The notes below the pieces were generated by a model. That model had not been told where the DNA came from. It worked only from the letters and a program-made list of their open reading frames with translations, and did no database searches. DNA of 64,000 nucleotides from Forficula auricularia. Its lineage: Eukaryota > Arthropoda > Insecta > Dermaptera > Forficulidae. Below, piece by piece: positions 32,720 through 45,021 of this stretch. The DNA is taken from assembly GCA_024734495.1 (NCBI GenBank), contig JALMQS010000841.1, forward strand, positions 5,386,465 to 5,450,464, given 5' to 3'. Every line of letters begins with the position of its first letter. Within the stretch, counting starts at the first letter, position 1. A program made the translations under genes and the position numbers.

Positions 32720-33612
32720 CTGATGAATTGGACCTGGACCCCAGCCCACGGACCCCACCCCCACCTCCCGCACCCATGTCCAACCCCCACACCACCACCC
32801 CAACACTCCATCCGTACCCTAACCCACAAACTCCACCCACCTCGGACCCCGCACCCCATCCACCCCATGCACTCCAACCCTGCGCATTACACCCCCCCGC
32901 ATCACTCCACCTACTCCGCCTCACTCCCTCACCCCACCCCCATTCCACCCATACCCCCCGCGCACCCCATACCCTAACCCATCGCAACTCCATTCCACCC
33001 CCGCACCCAGTTTTTGCATTTCTAGCCTTCTAGTGACCCACAGGTTATGTATATAAAACTTAGTTGAGTTTGCTCAAAGGGCAAGAATTTTCATTTTTTG
33101 ACCCTCCCCCATTTTTGGGTGGTTCGTTTTTGCATTTCTAGCTCTCTAGAAGCCCAAGGGCAAGCATTTACATTTTTTCACCCTCCCCCCCTTTTTAAGT
33201 TGTTTTTGGGGAAATTTTTTTAAACAAAAGTTTTCAGAAATCATATCCCCTACAACTTTGTTCTTTATAAAATTTGCTGTAGAGTTAATAGTTTAGGAGT
33301 TATTTGATAATTTCCATTCGTGCGCCCCACTAAACCTCCTTCTGGGGTCAAAATATCAAAACGTTATATAGCTAAAAACGTAAGTTAGAAGACATCTGAT
33401 ACAAATATGAAATTTCATAATAACCCCTTCAGCCGTTTTGACGTGAATCGTGAGCAATTCACGGAAACCACTGAAACAGACATACAGACAAACAGACAGA
33501 CAGGAATTTTGTTGAGGGTGTTTTCGTACATAACTGCTTGAAACGTGTGCAACCAAAATTTGGTGTGATTTGGACAAATGTACTGACAAAACCTTAATTT
33601 TATATATATAGA
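32720..33612 (-). mobile_element. Helitron fragment, minus strand
   Basis: The plus-strand right edge TTTTATATATATAGA is, on the minus strand, a Helitron 5' end (TCTATATATATAAAATTAAG) preceded by A. Toward the left it ends in C-rich DNA that mirrors the G-rich 3' zone of the Helitrons here. The exact 3' terminus is not identified. Proline- and glycine-rich frames in 32682-33033 are translations of this skewed sequence, not genes. Confidence 0.6.
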
Positions 33613-33881
33613 TATAAATCGCAGGGTTGGAAGGCACGGGGTGGATGGAGTGCGGTTTGTGGTGTGGGGATGGGGGTTGGGAACAGGGGTGGGAGTGCTG
33701 GGGGATTGGGGGGGTAGTGGGTTAGGGTGCGGAATGGAGTGTTGAGGTGGTGGTGTGGGTACGGGGGTTGGGCATGGTGCGGGGGGTGGTGGTGGTGGGT
33801 GCTGGGTGGGTTTCGGGGGTGGTGGATGAGGGAGTGGGGGGATCGAGGGCTGGGGGTCCAGGGGGCGTGCCTTGCAGCTAG
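33613..33881 (+). mobile_element. Helitron 3' end, plus strand
   Basis: A G-rich zone ends GGGGGCGTGCCTTGCAGCTAG followed by T at 33882, matching the 3' text of the 6.3-kb Helitron. Its 5' part is not adjacent; it abuts the head of the inverted Helitron fragment. Confidence 0.65.
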
Positions 33882-35182
33882 TAAATCTATAAAACTATGT
33901 TAAAATGTGTATGTAGATTAGAGACAGAAATATTTTTTTGCAATATCCTATTAAAATATAGAAATATATATCTTATTCAATGTCATAATCTTCTTTCCAG
34001 GGTGTTAAAATATAGTCCAGAAAAAATGGTATACCTAAACAGGAAATAATTCCCGGTAAAGATTTTATTGCTGGAATACCTTTATTGGTACTCCAATATT
34101 ACTACCCTTTCCACCAAATCTGAGTTGTGGAAATTTTTCTAAGCCCCTCAAAATGAGAACATTTCGGAGTTTTTTCAGTTTTTCTTGAATAGCTCTAAAA
34201 TAATTTTTCAAATCAAAAGGATATCTATTAGATAAATTAAAGCTCCTTAAATTACGCGTAAACTGATAATAATTTCATTTATTTAGGTTAAGTAGAACCG
34301 GTACTAGCGCCTGTCAAAAAACAGCACTCGGGATCACTTTTGAATATCCCTAAAACTCGTACTTTTTTCGATTTTTCCCCATTTTGACCATGAAGGACCA
34401 CGTTTTCGACAAAGACCACGCTTTAAATTTTTAACTAGATTAAATTTGCTACAATTTAAACAAAGGTTCATCTTAATTGGATAATGCTAACCCGTGCCGC
34501 AATGAGGTTGAAGTTTGCTGTTATTTGCAAAAAATCGCAGTTTTTCCTTCATAAAATGAAAACCACTGATCCTAAAAAGTTGATTTCAATCTCATTCTTT
34601 AGGAAGTTTTATTTACTTGAACGTTTACTTGGGCCACTTTTTTAAGATTTGTTGAATATTGTAGAAATATTTCATATTATTAAAATAGTGTCATTGTAAT
34701 AGTATCAGAAATATTTATATCTCTGAAATACATTGGCATTACACGATATGACGTGTTTCACCAAAAATGACCACGCCATATATTATATAGAATTGGTTTC
34801 GACGAAAATCACGTTCTCTCAGTTTTCCATTAATTATTAACCGAAAACTCGCTTTATTCTCAGCAACAATTGAACTATTACACTCTATTTCTAAATTTCA
34901 AAAGCTATTTCGAATGAAAACAGCACGATTGCTTGCCCTTTTCAGATGATTATTATTACTGAGGACAGTGAAAAAGGAAAGAATAAAAGAGAGCAGCTAG
35001 CAGCAGAATCACCACCGACGGAAGATGTAATTATAAAACTCATTTCAATAAAACTCGCATAAATAAATTTAATCGTGTAAAAGCATATAATTTGGTTTCT
35101 CTGGTTGAGATGCTTAGAGAAATTAAAAACCAGGGAAAATAATTAAGTTTTTTTTTGTTTTTTATATTATATATAAATTATT
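33882..35182. other. Spacer, largely single-copy
   Basis: 34500-34600 shares CATAAAATGAAAACCACTGA-like text, inverted, with 46760-46830. Otherwise no supported feature. Confidence 0.4.
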
Positions 35183-35912
35183 ATGAAAGTTTGTCTAAAA
35201 CAAAAAAAAAAATTATATATAGTTATATCCATAGATATAAAGAAACAAGGTCTATTTAGGTTATTTACGTTTGAACAGTTTGAAATAAACGATGGCCAGT
35301 TGTTCTTAATAAGACTTTTGTTCTTCCAAGCAATTTTGCTAGAGTTGAGACATCAGTATAAGTTTTGGACGAAGACGCCACATGATCGCAGTGTGACTTT
35401 TATATTACATCTGATTCTTTTATATCAGTCTTTGGACATTGTGGTGCATCTGGTGCGGCGAATAGAGAGCATAAAATAGCCTCTCCCCTCCAATCAAAGA
35501 CCGAGCTCTGCAGAAAAGAAGGGAATGGGCGGAAAAGATTCCGAGAGGAAAGATCGCATCAACAACAATCGCTTTTGAAGGAGGAAACGACCCAGAGGGT
35601 GGAATTGGCACCAAAAGTTGGACTGACCCCTGGTCACCTTAATTTCTTAGCCTGGCAGCTGGTAATTAAACAGAGACGATGCTGAGACCAAATTGAATCC
35701 CGGCTACGCCAAGGGAAGGAAAAAAGGGTGAATCCAATTGCAGATTGATCGTTACCGACGAGAAGAGCGAGCCATTTCATCTGTTCTGCTCTTTCTCTAG
35801 ATATAGTTTTGGAGGGGTGCTCTTATCACGCCCACGGGGCCGGAGGCCGAGAAGTGGGAAGTAATACACTCGAGAAAAATAACGGCTGCTCACCCCCGCG
35901 GATCCTGATTAA
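35183..35912. other. GC-richer single-copy stretch beside gap
   Basis: A 98-codon plus-strand frame (35183-35479) is moderately balanced but has no recognisable domain. 35480-35912 is markedly GC-richer with no long frame, resembling host 5' flank or UTR. The assembly gap truncates it. Confidence 0.25.
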
Positions 35913-36012
35913 NNNNNNNNNNNNNNNNNNNNNNNNNNNNNNNNNNNNNNNNNNNNNNNNNNNNNNNNNNNNNNNNNNNNNNNNNNNNNNNNNNNNNNNN
36001 NNNNNNNNNNNN
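35913..36012. other. Assembly gap (100 N)
   Basis: Exactly 100 unknown bases, a conventional scaffold gap of unspecified true length. It cuts the transposase relic to its right. Confidence 0.99.
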
Positions 36013-36300
36013 TAACAGCATGAATTTTGTCCTTCAGCTGACCAAGGGTCCTTGGATGATTCGTGTAAACCAAAGATTTAAGGTAGCGCCACAGGAAATA
36101 GTCACGGAGTGCTAAATCTGGCGATCGCGTTGGCCAATGAAGATCGCCCCTATGAGAGATGAACCGTTCGGTATGTGTTCCCGCAAGAGATTCATGGAAG
36201 TTCGTGCTGGGATCCATGGGGCCATCCTATTGGAACCACACATCCCCCACATTCATTTCTTTGAGTTTGGATAGAAAAAACTCCTCAATTGAAAAAGTGA
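36013..36300 (-). pseudogene. Mariner-superfamily transposase C-terminal relic
   Basis: The minus strand encodes the end of a DDE transposase of the IS630/Tc1/mariner superfamily, which cuts and joins transposon ends. Visible are FFLSKLKEMNVGDVWFQ, a stop, DG (second catalytic aspartate), then WPTRSPDLALRDYFLWRYLK with the third aspartate about 40 residues later, and a tail LKDKIHAV running into the gap. The stop between Q and D, and the expected QDGA changed to DGP, show a dead copy. The N-terminal part is not in the window unless it lies in the gap; related N-terminal text occurs at 57911-58190. Confidence 0.75.
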
Positions 36301-37326
36301 ACAGACATTTCAAAATCCGGCTATCTCAGTGAATTGACAAGGACTTCGAGATGTCGTTTTTAAAACCTAATGAAATAAAACTTTAAATATACCCCTGTAT
36401 ACAGAAAAAAGAATTAAATCGATACTGGCAATATTTTTTGTGTTATGATTTTCTAAAAATAAGGAAGTGACCGTGCCCCACACTGTATTAACAAAAAAAT
36501 GCAATATACGGGGCAAATATGGGACTAAAAATAAATACAGAACATTTCTACGTCCCGTATTTCTTCAAACAATTTCGAGGACAGGCTGCTGAAATACAGA
36601 GAACTGTTCCAGGAAATATAGGACGGATGGTCACCGTATCAATTAAGATATCTGAACCTGCCAGATGTATAAAAAAAGAAAAATCTTTATTGTCTAAATT
36701 AATATTATTCCTAATTCTTGATTGACACATTAAACATTGCAAATTATTCTAAAGTATACAATATAGTATATTGTATTTTTTTTAAGAATTAATTTCTTCA
36801 TCTGCGATGTCCATTTGGATACCGTTATTGAGAGAAGTTGTTAGATTTCAATTTCGACGTCTGTGGGATTGGCATGCGTGAATCGGATAGAGTAGAGTTA
36901 TATAACCCAAATTACTGTGTGTTCAGAAAATTACTAGAACAAATGCAAAATAACTGTACTCGCCCATTTTACCACTCCAAAACTCTCTTAATCTATTCAT
37001 TAATAAAGCGCTTGGTAACGAATTCTCGCCATGTTCTCCACTCCATCTTCGGCAATCGAATTAAACGATATTTTTTCAAAAACAAACTTTTCAACTAATT
37101 ATAATAGAAGATCAATTTGTCCTAAAATTCCAGGGAATTTAATTTTCCGCTAAATTGATTTCCGACCGGTTCATCTAATGAATTTAAAGGAGTTTTTTTA
37201 ATCACCTGTCATAAATTCAGAGTTGAAAAGAGCGAAAAAGAGGGATTACCAATGTTTTAAAAAGAATTTTAAAAACTTAAAATCAACAACTTTTTAACTA
37301 ATCACAGTTTTTTTTTAAGAATAAAA
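36301..37326. other. Spacer, no gene recognised
   Basis: Open frames of 60-86 codons occur (36519-36725 plus, 36838-37098 plus) without domains. 36340-36420 may be the transposon flank of the relic to the left. Confidence 0.35.
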
Positions 37327-37733
37327 TCAATTGATACCACATTCCAAAATAATAATGAGATAATCCATTAAGAACGAATCTTCCGGTCTCAAACTAACTT
37401 TCATGTTTCCTGTTCTGGGTGTATTTTTAGCATAATTCTCAGAGCTGTTTTCCATGACAATGACCAAGATCCAGGTCCAAGGCCGATCTGTTGAGAAGTG
37501 ATTACCGTACATATAAATGCGGTGACTTTCTCCAGAGGCCTTGGCCAGTGTGCTCCTTTGGATACAATTTTCAAGTTTAATGACAGTTGCGAATCGGAAC
37601 CTGGGTCGTGGGGTTGAGAAAACAAATAGGCCAAGTCGTGGGTAGATTCCCAATATTTGGATTGTTCAAATAAAAGCGGTTTTGTATAGAAAATAAATAA
37701 ACACACTGTGGAGGCAATAAAAATTATCAACAA
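37327..37733 (-). CDS. Candidate coding exon(s), unrecognised
   Basis: Two overlapping minus-strand frames of about 110 codons each stay open over the same 400 bases, in sequence with better codon balance than its surroundings. One (37401-37733) starts with MLIIFIASTVCLFIFYTKPL, a plausible signal anchor; the other (37327-37653) ends with SLRPEDSFLMDYL. Two long frames shifted against each other could reflect one real exon plus its shadow, or a frameshifted exon. No family is recognised and the segment is not repeated here. Confidence 0.3.
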
Positions 37734-38310
37734 AATTCAAGTGACCTACTAGCAAACGTTATTATACTATAATATACAATAACAATAAATCTATAAATTT
37801 TTCTGCAGTGGGGAAGGGTCAAACTTAAAAAAATATTGACTTTCACTTAAATTGAGCAGGGACTTACATCCTGGCCTCATGGGCGTAGCTAAGGAGGGGA
37901 TAAGGAGGGTTATTACCCCCAAAAACTAATTCTCCCCCCCCCTTAGAAAAATCGAAAACTCCATTATTACGAGGCAACACTTATGTATTTCTAATTAAAT
38001 TATTTCTGTTAATTCTAAAATTTGTCAAGTCTGCTAAAAAGTTAGTTGATCTCTAATCGGATTACCGAAATTGAAACCTTGTGGGGACTAATCAGCTGGC
38101 CGGGTGTCTCCCCCTTAGGAAAATTCTTAATAACGCCAATACTTGGGCTTCTTCGAAATCATCGAGCTTACATAAACTATATATAAATTCTAGAAAATCT
38201 AATATAACATTTTTTAAAATTGTATTAAAATATTACTTTTAAATTATTATTGTCTTATTACTATAACTTTAAAATTATTATTTTCGCAGTTTAAGTAGAA
38301 AAAAATCCCA
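37734..38310. other. Spacer, no feature seen
   Basis: AT-rich with a short C run; no supported feature. Confidence 0.4.
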
Positions 38311-38319
38311 GCCAAAACA

Positions 38320-38505
38320 TTTTGGAAAAAAACAGGCCAAGTTCGAAAACGTAGTGAAATCTAGTGTGCAGCCAAGTTAAATTTGCCAAGAATAATTAAG
38401 TTGAGAGATCTACTATTTTCTCAACTTAATTATATTATTGACGAATTTTACTTGGCTGTCTCACTAGATTTCACTACTTTTCGAACTTGGCCTGTTTTTT
38501 CACAG
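38320..38505. repeat. Fold-back hairpin, ~75-base arms
   Basis: AACAGGCCAAGTTCGAAAAC with its mirror near 38478-38498, and TAATTAAGTTGAGA mirrored around a 12-base loop near 38412, define an inverted repeat with some mismatches. Confidence 0.7.
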
Positions 38506-38559
38506 AATGATATCGTTGGGATTTCTCTGTTTTTTGTAAGCTATGAGGAAGTCCGTTGG

Positions 38560-38720
38560 TCCAAGGGACTAGAATTTTTATTTTTGACCCCCCCCCACCA
38601 TTTCGGGGTTAGTTTTTTGAATTTCTAGCCTTCTGGGGATCCACAGAATATGTAAACAAAATTTGGTTGAGCTTGGTCAAACGGGCTAGAATTTTCATTT
38701 TTTGACCCCTTCCCATTTTG
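38560..38720 (+). repeat. Family A-related sub-repeat fragment
   Basis: It carries one or two of the C-rich modules (TTTTTGACCC, GTATACAAAATTTGG-like text) without the element's ends. Confidence 0.5.
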
Positions 38721-39300
38721 AAAGTGTTGAAAGATAGAAAGTTTGGATTTTTGGAATTTTCCCTTAGTTTGTGTCACAAACTTTACTATCAGGCGAAATT
38801 TTATGATGCTGGAATGATTGGAAGTACCCTATAGGTTTTGATGACCTGTCAATGAGTCAGTGAGCGAGTGAGTCCCAAAATTAGCTATTTTCTCAAGTCC
38901 ATATCTCAGAATCAATTTAAGCTATATTATTGAAATTTGGTACTCTCCTCAAGATGAATTACATAATTACATGTGTATAATTTCAGCTCTGTATCTCTGT
39001 ATATCTGTGCCTTTTGATATTCAAAAAATTTGTTTTTACATTTTATTTTTCTAGAATACATGTTTCTGACCTCATTACCCTATCTTCAGTGAATTTTTTA
39101 ATACATTCTTTGTTTTTTACTTTTTTTGAACTGTTTGTTTAAATTAATGTTTACTTTTTTAAATAAACTGCAACGGATCGTTGCTAAACTTTATCCAAAT
39201 TCATTTGAAATATTAATATGTTTGTTCCTTTATTATTAATCAGATATCACTTGCAATTTGTAGTTCATATTGACATTAATTCAAAAATAATTCTCATTTA
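38721..39300. other. Spacer, no feature seen
   Basis: AT-rich; no supported gene or RNA. Confidence 0.4.
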
Positions 39301-40430
39301 AGAGTCGAGGAATAACCATTCCACATTGGATTTTTGACATTTCGGTTATTATTGTAACCATTGCTGAAGACATAGAGGAATCGACTTAAAATCAAAAATA
39401 GCCATCGATTCTCATCTAATACTTGAGGAATAACAATTCTACATTAGGTTTTTGACGTTTCGATTATTATTGGTAACCATTGCTGAAGACATGGAGGAAT
39501 CGACTTAAAATCAAAAATAACGATCGATTCTCATCTAATACTAGAGGAATAACCTTATTGCATTCAATTTTTGATGTTTTGACCATTAATGGCAACCTCT
39601 ATTGAAAACGTGGAAGAATCGACTTAAAATCAAAAAGACTAAATTTTTTTATGGCAAACAACTCAAACTTGAGTTGTTTACCAAAAAAGAATTTAGTCTT
39701 TTTGATTTTAAGTCGATTCTTCCACGTTTTCAATAGAGGTTGCCATTAATGGTCAAAACATCAAAAATGGAATGCAATAAGGTTATTCCTCTAGTATTAG
39801 ATAAGAATCGATCGTTATTTTTGATTTTATGTCGATTCCTCCATGTCTTCAGCAATGGTTACCAATAATAATCGAAACGTCAAAAACCTAATGTAGAATT
39901 GTTATTCCTCAAGTATTAGATGAGATTCCTCCATGTCTTCAGCAATGGTTACCAATAAAAACCGAAATGTCAAAAATCCAATATAGAATGGTTATTCCTC
40001 AAGTACTAGATGAGAATCAATCGCTATTTTTGGTTTAAAGTCGATTCCTCTATGTCTTCAGCAATGGTTACCAATAAAAACCGAAACGTCAAAAATCCAA
40101 TATAGAATGATTATTCCTCAAGTACTAGATGAGAATCAATCGCTATTTTTGGTTTAAAGTCGATTTCTCTATGTCTTCAGCAATGGTTACTAATAAAAAC
40201 CGAAACGTCAAAAATCCAATATAGAATGATTATTCCTCAAGTACTAGATGAGAATCAATCGCTATTTTTGGTTTAAAGTCGATTTCTCTATGTCTTCAGC
40301 AATGGTTACTAATAAAAACCGAAACGTCAAAAATCCAATATAGAATGATTATTCCTCAAGTACTAGATGAGAATCAATCGCTATTTTTGGTTTAAAATCG
40401 ATTTCTCTGTCTTCAGCAAAGGTAACGGAT
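39301..40430. repeat. Fold-back fused to a 119-base tandem array
   Basis: A palindrome centred near 39666 has arms of about 360 bases (39301-39660 and 39670-40020). Units on the right side continue as a tandem array with period 119 bases; starts of CGATTYCTCTATGTCTTCAG lie at 40042, 40161, 40280 and 40399, and the copies from 40042 to 40398 are almost identical. A shorter unit (about 89 bases) at 39833 carries a 30-base deletion. Each unit has CCGAAACGTC, reminiscent of hammerhead families, but no CTGANGA box in the right place. Confidence 0.85.
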
Positions 40431-41020
40431 AAGAAAACAACGCAGTTGCTATGGTTACTCATAAAAATTCCTCCCAAATTTTTAGCATTTCACAGAGAGA
40501 AGCCTATCCATTCTTACTTAAGCAAGGCTAAATGAGCTATATTAAAACTTTCAAATGAATAAATTTTAAAGAATTTAAAAAATTAAAAAAAGTACCATCT
40601 TACTCTAGAGTAAAGTACTTTAAAATATAATTTTACTAAAAACTTTATTTAACCTTTTTTGTGGTCCCCAAGGTACTTAATTAGGATATTAAATTTCATC
40701 AAAATTGGTTAAGCCATTTTCAAGATATTTAGAAAAAACTAAAAAAGTACTGAAATAAAGTACTAATGTTTGTGGGCCGATATGTACCAAAAACTAATCA
40801 GCGCTTCATTTTGTTAAACTAATGGTAGGTTTTCAATTTCATTTCAATCGGTGTAACGGTGTGGAAAAAATCGTGGGCCAAAAAAGCGATAACATACATC
40901 CATCCATACATCCGCACGCACTAAATGAAAAAATCGCACTTTTTAGCCTCTCGACGAGACCCCTTGTAATTTTTGGCAAAACCGTCACGTGCTAAAATTC
41001 AACCTAATTGAATACTACAA
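40431..41020. other. Spacer, no feature seen
   Basis: AT-rich; no supported gene. Confidence 0.4.
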
Positions 41021-41024
41021 TTTG

Positions 41025-41160
41025 TGACTTTAATGAAGCCGGGATCACGAGCCAAATCTCAGAAAGTTTGATACAATCCAAGATCCAATTTACTAAGTTT
41101 TTAGGAGCTACGAGCAGTGGTAAATTCTTCGATCGATAAATTAGGTTTTTAAATTTATCT
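41025..41160. repeat. Dispersed repeat, inverted copy at 46240-46350
   Basis: ACGAGCCAAATCTCAGAAAG and the text leading to GAGCAGTGGTAAATTC recur in reverse at 46240-46350. Element type unknown. Confidence 0.6.
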
Positions 41161-41184
41161 TTCAATTAATTTTTTTTCCAGACC

Positions 41185-41295
41185 CTATACTTACAGAAAA
41201 AATGACTGGGCATAGCCGGGAATCGAACTCGAGACCTCCGGGCTGCCAGCCAGACATGCTGACCTTACACCAGGAGGCCGACATTTGTATTGCAC
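41185..41295 (-). mobile_element. tRNA-derived SINE head, minus strand
   Basis: The minus strand has TCCTGGTGTAAGGTCAGCAT (A-box region), an anticodon-like stem TCTGG/CCGGA, and B box GAGTTCGATTCCCGG. Spacing resembles a tRNA, but the acceptor stem is imperfect and an AT-rich tail follows. A SINE is more likely than a gene. Confidence 0.55.
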
Positions 41296-41939
41296 TGCCG
41301 CATAATCACGAATACAAGAAAGTCAAGTAGTTTTGGAATATTTATTTTTCATTTATATGATGATAAATGTTATAAATAATCGGGGGATTGACTTTTTTTC
41401 TCGGGAAATCGGGAATAGATATTTTTGCGGATTTCCCGGGAAATCGGGAACGAGAAATCCCGGGAGAGAAACCCTATGGTATAGAATATGTACGTATTTT
41501 ATGCTATAGATTTTCTGAGATTTACTACCGGCTGGAAAAAGAACACTGAACAAAGATATCAATTTATTTGTTCCTTTTTCTTTCATTTAAATTATTTCAT
41601 TTGGAGGATGACCCTTACATGATAGTTAATATTTTGTATCATCAGGCGTGATAAATACCAATAAAAAATGATTTATAGAACAAAACAATAAAAGGAAATA
41701 ATGAAACAAATTTAACACTTAGTTAAAAATTTAAGGACTATGATAATTAGGGGAGATATGAAACATTTAGAGAGGTCAAAGAGCTGGAATGGGACTGAGC
41801 CGAGTGTAGACTGGTGGTTTTGTCAAACCAGTCTTAGGACTGTGTACTCAATGATGATGATGATGATGATAATTATTTAAAATTTGTTTAATTCAGAAGG
41901 TAATATTTTCGACATGTTTATCTTAATATATGGTATATA

Positions 41940-42310
41940 AGAAAAAAATAAAACCGACTTCAAAAAATTAAATGCAACAAATAAAAATACACTAAAAGTT
42001 ATAATATAATTATTATCTTATTTAGTTACAACTAAACGACGAAATATTCACATGAAATTACTTTTTGAAGTCGGTACCAAACAAACTATACCTATAAGCG
42101 ACCATACCCTCCAAACGTACTAAGTAAGATCCGTCGAGTGCGATTCATAAAAGGTATATGTTTGTCACCGACTTCAAAAAGTAATTTCATGTGAATATTT
42201 CGTTGTTTAGTTGTAACTAAATAAGATAATAATTATTTTATACCTTTTAGTGTATTTTATTTGTTGCATTTAATTTTTTGAAGTCGGTTTTATTTTTTCT
42301 TAAAAATTAT
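41940..42310. repeat. Fold-back with GAAGTCGGT ends, copy 1
   Basis: Arms of about 130 bases are inverted copies: AAAACCGACTTCAAAAAATT at the left and its mirror at the right, with TAGTTACAACTAAACGA inside. The same design is at 55073-55460. Confidence 0.8.
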
Positions 42311-42599
42311 TTTTATTTTTCTCTTTTTAGTGATGTTATTAATAGTTATCATATCATCAGAACTTGACCACATTAATATGACACCATCCCTAAGATACCC
42401 CCTTTCAAATAAAAAAGAATCATCGAAATCGGCTCATAAACAAAGTTATTAGGCCTAAACAAACCTAACAAAAAAGGTCTAATACCCATGAAATGGGACC
42501 AATCGGAAGGTAGACTGAACCCAATGCAATTTTTTTTTTCAAAATCGGTTCAGAATTGGCGGAGATATGAGGTAACATAGACAAAAAAAAATTTCAGTC

Positions 42600-43271
42600 G
42601 AATAGAGAGCCTCCTCCTTTTTTGAAGTCGGTTAATAATAAAAAGAGAAGGTGATGTTGCATTCATCTATCAACGCAAAGCCTAAACCATGGGTGTGCTA
42701 AGAAGGGATTTTTGAAATTCGAACCCTAAAGGGGGAAATGGCCCCAAAATGTGTTTAAGCATTGAAATACAATGAAACATATTTGAGTATTTTGCTCTAT
42801 TTGTCCCTGAAAAGGATATAGGTATAGTCATTTTGGGGTAAATTTTTGAAATTTTTAAAGTGCTCTATCTCCTCAAGTTTTTAAGTTTTACATGCAAATT
42901 TGGTACATAGGTTTAATGCTAAATCGCGGGAAGATTTTTTTGAAATTTGACCCTGAGAATGGGGGATTTTTGATTTTGTGGTCTAAAACACAAAAGGCTT
43001 TCGTATCTTTCTTGCCCTTGGACCAAACTCAACCAAATTTTGTATACATAGCCACTAGAAGGCTAGAAATGTAAAAACTAACCACCCAAAATTGAGGGGC
43101 TCAAAAAATGAAATTTCTTGCCCTTAGGCCCTTGGTGGGAAGGATGCATAGTGGGGTGCAGGGTGAGTGCGGAGGTGGTATGAGGTTGGGGTGTGGGTTC
43201 AAGTATGGGGGTCCAGGGGGCGTAATTCCATGGAGAGCAAGAGGGCCGCCAAAGGCGGGCGCCGCATCTAG
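42600..43271 (+). mobile_element. Helitron 3' portion
   Basis: The 3' end has a hairpin GCCGCCAAAGGCGGGC and terminates CATCTAG at 43271 followed by T. The preceding G-rich zone and AGGCTAGAAATGTAAAAACT text match 59300-59809. The 5' terminus is not located; it may join the GAAGTCGG-bearing DNA to the left. No Rep/helicase. Confidence 0.7.
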
Positions 43272-44039
43272 TCATATATAAAAGAAGTATAGGAAGGAGT
43301 AGCTCTTTCTTAAATATACCCAGAATTTTTTTGAGGCACCTCAAGTTTCTAGTGAATATCTTTTGGAAAACATTCTTATATATTCTTAAATCATTTATCA
43401 CAGTAATGGAATTAAACCAAACAATGTTAAAATCAGGAGTTTCAGCGAATAATAGGTTTAATAATAATTTTCCATTTACCAGATTGGATCTGATGCATAT
43501 TAAAAATATTAGTGTGTTAATCGATTCAAAATATTCTACTTTTTCAATTCACATTATATTAATATTTTCATAAGTGCTATTGGTTCAAACCTTGTCAAAA
43601 CATTATTCTAATACTAATGATGTTCTTGACCATTTCACTTGTCACTTTCTCAACTATGCATGTTCATTGCACATCCTAACTGCATTTCATTTGTTCGCAC
43701 TTCGCTCACTGGGCTTTACTTGGATTAAATGAATTATTGAAAGACATGTTCCGTTAGAGTATGCAATTTACAAAAACATAATTGCGGACTTTAGAAAGTT
43801 AATATATGAATATATTTATAAGTACTTGACTCTTTATAGGACATAATATTCAAAAGATTTATTAGAAGTATTATATTTCATTTAAACGTCCGAATTTGAC
43901 TTAGTAGCTTAACATTGTGTCTTTCTAGGCAAATCCCGAGTGTTTTACATAAATGCATTATCATGACGCATCGAATTAGGCCATCGGATTGTTAGATGGA
44001 TTGAAACTTTTAAATAAACAGGATAATGAAATTGATAGA
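43272..44039. other. Spacer, no feature seen
   Basis: An 80-codon plus-strand frame (43331-43573) is AT-rich without domains. No repeat recognised. Confidence 0.4.
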
Positions 44040-44575
44040 AAGTAATAGTACAAGATTCCGACTTAGGTCAACCTTCACCTATCGAGTTTCCTAATGAAAT
44101 TAATATTTTCATAATAAAATGTATTAATAAACAAAACTTGATAGGGTCGACATCCAATTTCCCTGCACAGCTATTTCATCTAAATTATTAGATTTATTTA
44201 TTTATTTTTTTAATTAACTAAATTTTCATATATAACAATAAAGGAAAGTCTATAACAACAAAATACTAATTCGAAGTTACCTGTTGATACCCTGTCTACT
44301 TTGACTTATGCAGGGAAAAAAGATGGCGACCCAACTTTGTCATTTTATATACATATTTTACTCTCGATTGGCAATATATTTATCCGGAAACTCGATAACT
44401 ACATTTATGTAATAAAATTAACAACTTTAATTTTTTTTAATAAAAATAGCTATTCAGGGAAATTGGATGTCGACCCTATCAAGTTTTGTTTATTAATACA
44501 TTATATTATCAAAATATTAAATTCATTAGAAAACTCGATAGGTGAAGGTCGATAAAGTCGGGATCTTAGACTATA
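44040..44575. mobile_element. Family B long-TIR MITE, copy 2
   Basis: Inverted ends around GATTCCGACTTAGGTCAACC and GTCGGGATCTTAGACTAT, interior with AAAGATGGCGACCCAACTTT. Co-linear with copies at 10857 and 62360. Confidence 0.8.
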
Positions 44576-45021
44576 AGAACAAGTTATTGTAAGAAGATAA
44601 AGGAAGATACATACCCCCCCCCTGAAATAGATTATTTTTTATTTTTTATTGAGTTGAAAACTAAAGCCTATATGCACTTCGCTAAATCACAAAATTTAAT
44701 GATGATGGATCAGGAATCTATTGTAATTTATTCTTTTTTTTATTTAAATGATTGTTTTTATTTATATTTATGGCTATCAAAAAAAAAAACAATTAATCAT
44801 ACTTGGATATTTTAAAAATAATTAATAACTCAGAAAAAATCATTTTCCATTCCATTTTGGGGCCGTCCATAAATTACGTCACATGTTGTTAAGGAAGAAT
44901 CGTGTGGGTTCTTGGTGAACATATTTAAATAAATTAAAGAAATTTTTAAAAAACTTAAGAAACTTTTAAAATTTAAAATATAAAATTTAAAAAAATACAA
45001 ATCTTTTAAAAACAAGAACAC

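Noticed and set aside
32682..33033. Proline-rich and glycine/tryptophan-rich open frames on both strands
   Set aside because: They are translations of a strongly C-skewed Helitron zone; frames are open on both strands because stops are AT-rich.
36519..36742. Overlapping opposite-strand 60-68-codon frames
   Set aside because: No start context, splice signal or domain; lengths are within chance for this much sequence.
39301..40430. CRISPR-like or hammerhead tandem array
   Set aside because: Units are contiguous without unique spacers, the sequence is eukaryotic, and CTGANGA does not precede the GAAACGTC.
41185..41295. Functional tRNA gene on the minus strand
   Set aside because: Cloverleaf-like spacing but an imperfect acceptor stem and a loop of the wrong size; a SINE head fits better.
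41846..41870. CTGATGA-like boxes in an ATG trinucleotide run and near 41640
   Set aside because: No helix II or GAAA follows; simple repeat.
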